Source: an uncultured Bacteroidota bacterium (GTDB taxonomy: Bacteria > Bacteroidota > Bacteroidia > Flavobacteriales > Flavobacteriaceae). Taken from it: a stretch of 43,209 nucleotides of DNA. The notes under the pieces are model-generated. The model was not told the DNA's origin. It did no database searches and saw only the letters and a list, made by a program, of their open reading frames with translations. The stretch is taken from assembly GCA_902594485.1 (NCBI GenBank), contig CACJMJ010000004.1, forward strand, positions 1-43,209, read 5' to 3'. Shown piece after piece: positions 1 through 8,468 of the stretch; positions within the stretch are counted from its first letter, which is position 1, and each line of letters starts with the position of its first letter. The translations under genes were made by a program, and so were the position numbers.

Positions 1-435
1 GTTTTATCAATTTTAATTTTATTTAGCAGCTGCTCTACTCAGACTAATAATGATGCTGAATATTTTGTAAGTGATAAATCAAAAGAACTCAATTTTCCAT
101 TTTCAGATGCATCAATAGTAGGAAATATAATTTATGTTTCAGGTCAAGTAGGATCAGAACCTGGAACAAGAGAGATAGTTGAAGGTGGGATTGCTGCTGA
201 AACTTTACAGACATTAAATAATATAAACATGATTTTAAATGATCTCGGGTCAAATTCGGATAAAATATTTAAGTGCCTGTGTATGCTTGAAGATATAAAT
301 GATTATACTGAAATGAATAAAGCTTATACAGTGTTTTTTAATAACAGAGATAGTCTACCCTCTAGAAGCACCTTTGCAGGTTCAGGGCTAGCTCTTGGAG
401 CTAAGATAGAAATTGAATGCTGGGCAACTAAATAA
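1..435 (+). CDS. RidA/YjgF-family protein with lipoprotein-like N-terminus (5' truncated by window edge)
   Basis: Frame 1 is open from base 1: VLSILILFSSCSTQ...FPFSDASIVGNIIYVSGQVG...AAETLQTLNNINMILNDLGS...GSGLALGAKIEIECWATK. RidA-like SGQVG and C-terminal IEIE motifs; LFSSC lipobox. The track ORF (229-435) is only the C-terminal half. Confidence 0.85.
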   Translation, partial: VLSILILFSSCSTQTNNDAEYFVSDKSKELNFPFSDASIVGNIIYVSGQVGSEPGTREIVEGGIAAETLQTLNNINMILNDLGSNSDKIFKCLCMLEDINDYTEMNKAYTVFFNNRDSLPSRSTFAGSGLALGAKIEIECWATK

Positions 436-636
436 TTAACGTCTTTGTTTTAATGTAGACTCAGTAATTAACTCTGCAAGTAATTCATCAGCTTTTTCAT
501 CTGCCTCTGATCTTTTGTTAGAATCAAATTTCTTATATACTGATATAAAATGATTGGCTGTTCGTTTGCTGATTTTTTTTAGCAATTGAGCTTCACGAAC
601 TCTTCTTAAGAAAATACTTTTTGAATTAAGTTGCAT
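436..636 (-). CDS. small basic hypothetical protein (66 aa)
   Basis: ORF abuts the RidA stop convergently; no overlap with another gene; no recognised family. Confidence 0.45.
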   Translation of the reverse strand: MQLNSKSIFLRRVREAQLLKKISKRTANHFISVYKKFDSNKRSEADEKADELLAELITESTLKQRR

Positions 637-741
637 TGGTTTATAGTTACAAACTAAAATAAGAAAAATTCTTAATTATAAGACTATCTGATAGATAATT
701 TAAGTTTCTTATACAGTATTTAATAGTTAAATACTATAAGA

Positions 742-2976
742 TTACTTAAAAAGGTACTGAAACTTCAAAAACAGTTGAGTTTTATTTACTCTATAATGGG
801 GTGAATTATAATCTGTAAACTGGTCAATATAGTTTTGATTTCCTCCTAAGTAAAATATTGTATCTGGATTAGGTCTCCATGAGATAAGTGGTTGAAAGAA
901 GAATTGCTCCGAAAAATCATTATACTCAGAGATCAATCTAAGATCAAGTGAGTTAGTAAATTGATAACGAATATCAAGTCTACCGATATAACCCTTAAAA
1001 TAATACTCATCTGAATCAAGCTTTTTTATTGAAGAATAATTAATATTTGGCCTAATTCTAAAATTTTCATTGATTGAAATTTCGGATGAGAATCTTATAT
1101 CATTAACCATTCCTAGCATTGGAGTTTCAAGTCTATAGGCAATATCCTTCCCCCACTTATAAAAAATACTAAAGTTAAGAAAGTCTGCAGGCTGACTCTC
1201 AACTCTGAGCCAATGATTAATAAAATCTCTGAACTGAAACTCTAGATGCGACTTTACAAAGTTATACTCATAATTATATAAAACATCAGTGTTTAAAATT
1301 GTTAGAAATCCAAGGTAACCTTGAAAATTAGATCTGGCAATATCATTAGAGTAGCTATACTCAAAGTCTTGCCTTAGACTAATTCTATATCTTTTAATAT
1401 AATCTTTATTTGGATATTGGTTATAACTATGCCATAAAGTATATTTTTTTTGATTATTAGTTGTTATAAATCCAAGATCCGACCTAAAGTCATCTGAAAG
1501 ATGAGAGTATTCAATAAATGATCTCCACGTTTCAGTGTCTCTTCTTACAGTTGCATAGACTGCATTTCCATTGATTGTTTCACCATCCAGCAGAACTGAT
1601 CTATCACCATATTTATTGTCAGAATCAATCCAATCAGCAACTGGTTCCTTATTGTTATTTAAAAATAGTTCGAATTCAAACTTCCAAACATCTGAGAAGT
1701 TTACAAGGGCATCCAATCCGTATAAGTTACCATATGCATCTCCTTCATAATATCTATTAGATGCTAAAAGGCCTACTCGCGTTTTAGAATCAAGAAAATT
1801 TTGATATCTAATTACATTGCTGAAACTTTTTCCCCCAACACCTGAAAAAGATTCAAATTGTGTTGGCACTAAATATGGTGTTTCTTCATCAAAAGCACTT
1901 AAAACGTATAATCTGGACTTTCTACCTTGATTAATTATTTTTGATGCAAATGATGGGTTGTTGATTGATCTTGAATAAAAAACATCAAGCTGATAATCCA
2001 TTGCATCAATTCCTCTATTAAAAAAAGGTCTTTTTTCTGGATAGTTTATTGCTGTCGGAGAGTTAATATCAATTTTAGTTGCATCAGACTCAACTTGGGA
2101 AAAATCAGGGTTTATTGTAGCTTCAAATGAAAGATTTTTATTTAGCTCGAGATTTACTCCAATTCCATAGTTTAATTCAGGGGTTTCATAATTAATTCTA
2201 TCATAATATTTATCTCTTGAACCTGATATATTAGAACTTACATAAGGTAAAAAATCTAATTTTTTATCTACTACTATATCATCCATTACTATAATATGAT
2301 CAAGCAAACATAGTTGACAACTTGCTTCTCTACTAGACATACTAGAACCAGCTATTACTTCAACACCTTTATCTTCATTATCTATATAACCTGTAAAAAT
2401 TTCAAACTTCCATGACTGTTTTTTACCATTTGGGAATGGCAGCTCAGAATAAGGAATTAAAAACTCAACCTCATAACCTTCATCTGTGATACTGCCTGAA
2501 GATTTGAAATCAAAATTAACATTGAAGTTTACATTTGGCCCTCCTCCAAAACTTGTTCCAGGAAGTCTTATTCCATCTGTTTGGCTTCCAGATGGATTAG
2601 ATATAAGAATTATGTTGTTTCTTGCGTCACCATAACTATCAATTGTAATTCCAGCAAAATCTCCTCTAAAAAGGGCATCGTTATCTCTTGTTGTTAAGGG
2701 AGCTATTACTCTTTCTCTCTTTGCTTTTATACCTACATAAAGATATCTGTCTGAGTAGGTTATATATCCTAAAGTCTCTTGAGATGGCATTGAATTAAGA
2801 CCTGGTTCAACTTCATATATTATCTCAAGAATTTTTGCATTATTAATTTCGTCCTCTGAAAGAACCCCATCAATATTAAATTTATTTTGATCGATTTTAT
2901 TTAAAGCCAGCTTAGTCTCTTGGGCTGTGGAGTTTGAAAAATAAAGACTAAAAATAATTAATAGAAGTTTTTTCAT
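742..2976 (-). CDS. DUF5916 domain protein (N-terminal CBM9-like domain, C-terminal outer-membrane barrel-like region), paralogue 1
   Basis: Signal peptide MKKLLLIIFSLYFSNSTAQ; INPDFSQVESDATKIDINSPTAINYPEKRPFFNRGID and SWRPNPDTIFYLGGNQNY motifs. Confidence 0.85.
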   Translation of the reverse strand: MKKLLLIIFSLYFSNSTAQETKLALNKIDQNKFNIDGVLSEDEINNAKILEIIYEVEPGLNSMPSQETLGYITYSDRYLYVGIKAKRERVIAPLTTRDNDALFRGDFAGITIDSYGDARNNIILISNPSGSQTDGIRLPGTSFGGGPNVNFNVNFDFKSSGSITDEGYEVEFLIPYSELPFPNGKKQSWKFEIFTGYIDNEDKGVEVIAGSSMSSREASCQLCLLDHIIVMDDIVVDKKLDFLPYVSSNISGSRDKYYDRINYETPELNYGIGVNLELNKNLSFEATINPDFSQVESDATKIDINSPTAINYPEKRPFFNRGIDAMDYQLDVFYSRSINNPSFASKIINQGRKSRLYVLSAFDEETPYLVPTQFESFSGVGGKSFSNVIRYQNFLDSKTRVGLLASNRYYEGDAYGNLYGLDALVNFSDVWKFEFELFLNNNKEPVADWIDSDNKYGDRSVLLDGETINGNAVYATVRRDTETWRSFIEYSHLSDDFRSDLGFITTNNQKKYTLWHSYNQYPNKDYIKRYRISLRQDFEYSYSNDIARSNFQGYLGFLTILNTDVLYNYEYNFVKSHLEFQFRDFINHWLRVESQPADFLNFSIFYKWGKDIAYRLETPMLGMVNDIRFSSEISINENFRIRPNINYSSIKKLDSDEYYFKGYIGRLDIRYQFTNSLDLRLISEYNDFSEQFFFQPLISWRPNPDTIFYLGGNQNYIDQFTDYNSPHYRVNKTQLFLKFQYLFK

Positions 2977-3026
2977 GATTTAGTTATTAGATCAAAAAAA
3001 ATAAAAAAAATTTAGATATGTGAAAT

Positions 3027-5282
3027 TTAAGATTTTATAAGGTACTGAAATTTCAAAAACAATTGTGTCTTATTAACCATATAATTTGGGGAGTTGTAAT
3101 CAATAAATTCGTCAACATAATTTTGATTTCCTCCAAAATAAAATATTGTATCTGGATTTGGTCTCCATGATATTAATGGTTGTACAAAAAATTTATCAGT
3201 AAACTCGTTATACTCAGAGATGACTCTAAAATTAAGGGCAGTATTAAATTGATATCTTAAGTCTAACCTTGCAATATATCCATCAAAAAAATATTCATTA
3301 GAGTCAATCTTTTTTAATTTCTCAAAATTAATACTTGGTGTTACTCTAAGGTTATTATTAATATTTACTGCCATTTGAAAATCTAGGTTTGAACGAATAC
3401 CAAGTTGCGGTATAGCTTCTCTGTAAGCAATATCTTTACCCCACGCATATGACATACGAATATCCATAAATTCAAATGGTCTGGAGCTAAGTCGAGAATA
3501 ATGATTTACGTAATCTTTAAATTCAGACATAAGATGTGAATTATAAAAATCATATTCATAATTATAAAAAACATTTGTATTGTAAATCGTAAGAAAAGTA
3601 AAATAAGCCTGGATTGCAGACATTTTTAGGCTGTTATCATAATTATACTCTCTATCGTATTTTGCACTCAATCTGTAATTCTTTAAAAGCTGCGTATCAG
3701 GAAAAGAGTAATATCCATGCCATATTTCATATTTTTTTACATCATTCTGAGTAATGAATCCAAGATCTGATCTAAATGTGGGTGATATATTTGTATATCT
3801 TACAAACGATCTCCAGTTCAAAGTCTCTCTTCTTAGCTCAGAATAAAATGCATGACCAGAAAATTTTTCACCATCAAGTTTTACTGAATAATTTGAAAAA
3901 GTTTTATCAGAGTCAATCCAATCAGCAATTGGCTCCTGATTAGAATTTTTAAAATATTCAAGGCGCAGCTTCCAACTACGATTAAAATTTATAAGTCCAT
4001 TTATACCTATTAAGTTACCATATGCATCTCCCTCATATAATCTGTTTGAAATCAAACCACCAAAACGTGTGTTTTGATTAATTAGATGTTCATATCTGAT
4101 TACATTGTTAAAACTTCTACCTCCAACACCTGAAAATGATTCATAATGTGTTGGGACCAAGTAGGGTGAATCTTTATCAACTGCAGATAAAATATATAGT
4201 CGAGACTTTTTACCCTGATTAAGTATTTTTGAAGCAAAAGAAGGATTGTTTATTGACCTTGTATAAAAAACATCTAAGGAGTAATTAAAAAGGTCAATAC
4301 CTCTATTAAAAAATGGTCTTTTCTCAGGATAATTAATTGCAGTTGGTGAGTTAATATCAATTTTAGTTACATCAGCTTCAACTTGAGAGAAATCTGGATT
4401 AATTGTACCTTCTAAAGATAAATTTTTACTTAGATCTAAATTAACTCCTAAACCGTAATTAACATCAGGTGTTTCATAATTGACTCTATCATAATATTTC
4501 TCTCTTGTTCCAACAATATTTGCACCAACATATGGCAATAAGTTAAATACTTTGTCAACTTTAATATCAGTCATTACTATTGTGTGATTATTTTGACAAA
4601 GCACACATGTGTTATCACGATCAAGCTTACTACTATAAACTCGAGCAGTTACACCCTGTTTAGTATTATCACGATAATTTGTACTAAGTTTTATTTTCCA
4701 TCTTTGAGTTTTACCGTTAGGAAAAGGTATAGACGAAAAGGGTATTATAAACTCTACTTCATATCCAAAATCTGTATATCTGCCTAGAGATTGATAATCA
4801 AAATTTGCGTCCAAACTCCAGCCAGAACCACTTCCCATACTCCAATCATTTGTGTCTATTCTTATTCCATCTGCTTGACTACCAAATAGATTTGCAGTTA
4901 AACCTATATTATTTCTTGCATCACCATAAGTATCAAGATGTATGTTCGCAAAGTCATCTTCAAATAAAGAAAAATTATCTCTAGGATGTATATCTGCCTT
5001 TACCTCATCTCTATATGCCCTGAATCCAATGTATAGATATGTGTCTGTATATTTTAGATATGTTTTTGTTTCATAAGAGGGAGCAGTATTATATCCAGGT
5101 TCATGTTCATATACAATATCAATCGTTTTAGCATTATCAATTTCAGGCTCACTTATGATTCCATCCAGTATAAAATCAGACTCCGGTGCTTTGTTAAGTT
5201 CCACAATTGTTTGCTGTGAAAAACAATAGGCACTTGTTAATAAAATAAATAGAACTCTTTGCATCTTGGTTTTAGAACTCAA
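3027..5282 (-). CDS. DUF5916 domain protein, paralogue 2
   Basis: Collinear similarity to the 742-2976 product along the full length (INPDFSQVEADVTKIDINSPTAINYPEKRPFFNRGID; QPLISWRPNPDTIFYFGGNQNY). Confidence 0.85.
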   Translation of the reverse strand: MSSKTKMQRVLFILLTSAYCFSQQTIVELNKAPESDFILDGIISEPEIDNAKTIDIVYEHEPGYNTAPSYETKTYLKYTDTYLYIGFRAYRDEVKADIHPRDNFSLFEDDFANIHLDTYGDARNNIGLTANLFGSQADGIRIDTNDWSMGSGSGWSLDANFDYQSLGRYTDFGYEVEFIIPFSSIPFPNGKTQRWKIKLSTNYRDNTKQGVTARVYSSKLDRDNTCVLCQNNHTIVMTDIKVDKVFNLLPYVGANIVGTREKYYDRVNYETPDVNYGLGVNLDLSKNLSLEGTINPDFSQVEADVTKIDINSPTAINYPEKRPFFNRGIDLFNYSLDVFYTRSINNPSFASKILNQGKKSRLYILSAVDKDSPYLVPTHYESFSGVGGRSFNNVIRYEHLINQNTRFGGLISNRLYEGDAYGNLIGINGLINFNRSWKLRLEYFKNSNQEPIADWIDSDKTFSNYSVKLDGEKFSGHAFYSELRRETLNWRSFVRYTNISPTFRSDLGFITQNDVKKYEIWHGYYSFPDTQLLKNYRLSAKYDREYNYDNSLKMSAIQAYFTFLTIYNTNVFYNYEYDFYNSHLMSEFKDYVNHYSRLSSRPFEFMDIRMSYAWGKDIAYREAIPQLGIRSNLDFQMAVNINNNLRVTPSINFEKLKKIDSNEYFFDGYIARLDLRYQFNTALNFRVISEYNEFTDKFFVQPLISWRPNPDTIFYFGGNQNYVDEFIDYNSPNYMVNKTQLFLKFQYLIKS

Positions 5283-5380
5283 AGAAATTAAAAAGTTTTG
5301 AGTATCAATGCAGAATTATCGTTAAAAGTCCGTTAAATAGAAGATTTGAGAAAAAAGTAGTATTAAATAAGTAACAAAGT

Positions 5381-5557
5381 TTACTTTTTAAATCTAAGGA
5401 ACTTCTTAATGTTTGATGAATATCTTATCCATATTGCAGCCATGCTCCAAAAAGATCCTAATGGTATCCACCATAATGCAATAACAAGAGCATAGAATTC
5501 CTTTTTATTAGCATTTTTGACTTTCTCTTTTAATTTAGAATAACTAAGTTTTTTCAT
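5381..5557 (-). CDS. 58-aa small membrane-like hypothetical protein
   Basis: ORF below the track cutoff: MKKLSYSKLKEKVKNANKKEFYALVIALWWIPLGSFWSMAAIWIRYSSNIKKFLRFKK*. Central hydrophobic segment, basic flanks, just upstream of DUF5916 paralogue 2. Confidence 0.5.
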   Translation of the reverse strand: MKKLSYSKLKEKVKNANKKEFYALVIALWWIPLGSFWSMAAIWIRYSSNIKKFLRFKK

Positions 5558-5564
5558 TTAACTT

Positions 5565-6239
5565 TTAATTAAAACTATACTTAAGAGAAATAATATTTGC
5601 AGTGGAATTTGGACTATACTTTTCTTTATACTTCTGATAAAAATAACGTAATGTTAAGCTCTGAGATTTAGTTGTATTTATTTTCTTGCTTATTCCATAT
5701 CTATAAGCTTTTTGATCATTGCCCTCTATTTCATCAAAATATTCAAAATAAATTTTAGGATTATTTGACCAATCTTTCATTTTTAATTCAATCAAAGGCC
5801 TTATACGGACTCTTTTCTTAAACCTATTCTTTCTGTCGAGTGAAAAACGATTTTGATATGCAACTCGTAATTCAAAATTTAGTTTATTTAAGTTGAATTT
5901 TTTTTCGATTCCAAATCTATATCGCATCATATTTTCGAAACCTTGAATGCCACCACTGTTATCATTTCTACTGTAATATCTTAATTGGCCTAATAAGGTT
6001 AATTTGTTTATTGGTTCGTATGATATCTCTGACTCAGTTATATATGTATCAACAACATTAAGATCTTCTTTTAATCTAAAATGTTGACTTAAATCTATTT
6101 TCAGTAAATCATTAATTTCAAAACCATATTCAACAGACGACCATCCTTTTAATTCGTTTGATTGTGCTAAACTAAAATTGCTTAGCATTATAAAAAATAT
6201 TAAGGCTAAAAATTTAGTTGCTCCTTTAATAATAAACAT
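5565..6239 (-). CDS. DUF2490 family outer-membrane protein
   Basis: Signal peptide; barrel-like SSVEYGFEINDLLKIDLSQHFRLKEDLN...YEPINKLTLLGQLRYYSR; terminal Asn-Phe-rich strand KYSFN. Confidence 0.7.
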   Translation of the reverse strand: MFIIKGATKFLALIFFIMLSNFSLAQSNELKGWSSVEYGFEINDLLKIDLSQHFRLKEDLNVVDTYITESEISYEPINKLTLLGQLRYYSRNDNSGGIQGFENMMRYRFGIEKKFNLNKLNFELRVAYQNRFSLDRKNRFKKRVRIRPLIELKMKDWSNNPKIYFEYFDEIEGNDQKAYRYGISKKINTTKSQSLTLRYFYQKYKEKYSPNSTANIISLKYSFN

Positions 6240-6840
6240 GGATGGTAATAATATTTAGATTTTTATCAATTTTAAATACTTTATATGTCTTTACATTAAT
6301 TTTAAGATTTTTTTCTTGTTTTTTTATTTCATCAGCTATTATTTTACTCATATCTCCATCATCATATTTAAGCTGTAGGACTATACGTCTATTTATATCT
6401 TCTGCTAATGGGTGAACTTTATTATATGAAAATTTCATTAGAATAAATTCTCCAAAAATTATAAATAATATAACCGTTAAGTTTATAATAATTAATTCAC
6501 TTACAGATAAAAACTCTTCTGATAAAGCGTTAATTACTGCCATCCCAATAGTAATAAATAAATATGTCATTTCTTCTGTCTGAAGAGGTTGAGTCCTGTA
6601 CCTTATTATCCCAAAAATTGCAAATAGACCAAGAGCCATCCCAAGGTTAAGGTCAAAATTCTTTAGAGTAAAGCATAAGAAAAATACTATCAAACTGATC
6701 ATCAAAAATGAAAATGAAAAGCGCCTTAAAACCATCTGTTTTGAGATTATTAGAATCATAGAAGCAATAAAAAATGTATTTACAGAAAATCTAATTAAAG
6801 CTGTATTCCAATCAAACTCGACAAGAAGTAAAGATGTCAT
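6226..6840 (-). CDS. DUF4956 domain-containing membrane protein
   Basis: Multiple TM segments and GMALGLFAIFGIIRYRTQ motif typical of DUF4956; overlaps downstream DUF2490 gene by 14 bp. Confidence 0.8.
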   Translation of the reverse strand: MTSLLLVEFDWNTALIRFSVNTFFIASMILIISKQMVLRRFSFSFLMISLIVFFLCFTLKNFDLNLGMALGLFAIFGIIRYRTQPLQTEEMTYLFITIGMAVINALSEEFLSVSELIIINLTVILFIIFGEFILMKFSYNKVHPLAEDINRRIVLQLKYDDGDMSKIIADEIKKQEKNLKINVKTYKVFKIDKNLNIITIHVYY

Positions 6841-6927
6841 ATTTTATGTGTTTATGGGATAGTTGATTAAATATATGGTAATCTGAAATTTAATCAAAAT
6901 AGTTTGGCAATAGACAGAAGGATAAAT

Positions 6928-8187
6928 TTATACTAATGCCATTTCTTTAACTGCTTTAACAAAACTATCAAGCTCTTCTGTGGTAGTAAAAATATTTGGG
7001 CTTATTCTGCATCCTTTTACATTTGCATAATCTATAGCAACTGTAAAAATATTGTACTTTTTAAATAATAAATCTTCCATTTTAGATGGACTCATATTTG
7101 TAAGTCCGACATTCCCAATTCCACAACTTCTATCAATATCTTGTGGAGTATTCACGATTACATTCTTTACATTCCTTAATTTATCAGACCAATATCTTTG
7201 AAGAAATCTCATTCTCTTTTCTTTTCTTTCCATTCCAATCCATTTTAAATAATCAATTGAATTTGAAATTGCAAGATCCGTGTGAACAGGATGGGTCCCT
7301 ATATGATTTAATCTTTTAATATCTGTCTTATCAGTATTTCCATTTGCTAATAAAGGCCAAATTCTATGAGTTTTATTTTTATTTACATAAAGCAAGCCCG
7401 CTCCAAGTGGAGTAGCTAACCATTTATGCAAGCTTGACCCATAATAATCACAATTAAAATCATCAATTGAAAAGTCGAAGTGTCCAACACAATGAGCTCC
7501 ATCGACCATCACCTCAACTCCATAACTATGTGCCATCTCACATATTTTTTTAATTGGTAGTATTTGACCTGTAATATTTATCATATGACAGACCATAATA
7601 AGCTTAGTTTTACTTGTAATTTGACCTTCATATAAGGATACAATTTCTTCATCATTTTTCGGATGATTAGGAACCGATATTATTTTGTTGACTACACCAT
7701 ATCTATCTGAAATTTGTTCAAACATTTCTTTCATTGTTCCATAATCTTGTTTTGCATAGATTGCCTCGTCACCCTTTTTCCAGGGAAAACCAGAGATCAC
7801 AAGATCCAAAGACTCAGTTGCATTTCTTGTAATGGCAATTTGATCTGGTGTAGAGCCAACTAAATTTGCAAGCTCACTTGTAACCCTATCTTTATTTTTA
7901 TTTAAATCTTTTCTCATGTAATATGAACCTTCAATATTTACATGCTTAACATGACTTATGAAATGATCTAGTATAGGATTTGGAATTATATTGTAGTAAC
8001 CACTTTCAAGATTTATATATTCATCTTTTAATGTATAGTGTGATCTTACTGTTTTCCATAATTCATCCTCATTATTTATGAATGGAAGGTTTTTTGATAT
8101 AGGCTTAAAATCACTTAATTCACTGGCAGAAATTAAAGGGGAAAAAGACAAGGCCCCTAATGATTTTATGAATCTTCTTTTATCCAT
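6928..8187 (-). CDS. aminotransferase class V-fold PLP-dependent enzyme, probably Tat-exported
   Basis: DGAHCVGHFDFSIDDFNCDYYGSSLHKWL contains the PLP Lys motif; N-terminus MDKRRFIKSLGALSFSPLISA is Tat-like (KR-R-F-I-K variant). Confidence 0.8.
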   Translation of the reverse strand: MDKRRFIKSLGALSFSPLISASELSDFKPISKNLPFINNEDELWKTVRSHYTLKDEYINLESGYYNIIPNPILDHFISHVKHVNIEGSYYMRKDLNKNKDRVTSELANLVGSTPDQIAITRNATESLDLVISGFPWKKGDEAIYAKQDYGTMKEMFEQISDRYGVVNKIISVPNHPKNDEEIVSLYEGQITSKTKLIMVCHMINITGQILPIKKICEMAHSYGVEVMVDGAHCVGHFDFSIDDFNCDYYGSSLHKWLATPLGAGLLYVNKNKTHRIWPLLANGNTDKTDIKRLNHIGTHPVHTDLAISNSIDYLKWIGMERKEKRMRFLQRYWSDKLRNVKNVIVNTPQDIDRSCGIGNVGLTNMSPSKMEDLLFKKYNIFTVAIDYANVKGCRISPNIFTTTEELDSFVKAVKEMALV

Positions 8188-8220
8188 TTAATTAGTAATT
8201 TTACTTCAATTTAATAAAAA

Positions 8221-8436
8221 ATGTTCAAGCAGCTAGGCTTTTATTTTTTGATTTTCACATTGTTAGTTGGATGTTCTAAATCTGATAATCAACCCTGTAA
8301 GTCTGAAAAAAAACTAATTGCATGTACCAAAGAGTACATGCCAGTATGTGGTTGTGATAATACTACATATTCCAATAAATGTGTAGCAGAATCAGAAGGT
8401 GTAAATACTTGGACTATTGGTTCTTGTAATAATTAA
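8221..8436 (+). CDS. Kazal-type serine protease inhibitor domain lipoprotein
   Basis: Lipobox LLVGC; six-Cys Kazal pattern CKSEKKLIACTKEYMPVCGCDNTTYSNKCVAESEGVNTWTIGSC. Confidence 0.85.
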   Translation: MFKQLGFYFLIFTLLVGCSKSDNQPCKSEKKLIACTKEYMPVCGCDNTTYSNKCVAESEGVNTWTIGSCNN

Positions 8437-8468
8437 TTTTCCATACATTTATATTAAAACCTAATACA

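Noticed and set aside
715-735. AGTATTTAA-TAG-TTAAATACT inverted repeat after the DUF5916 paralogue 1 stop
   Set aside because: Perfect but AT-rich with no T tract on the minus strand; could be a weak terminator but not supported enough.
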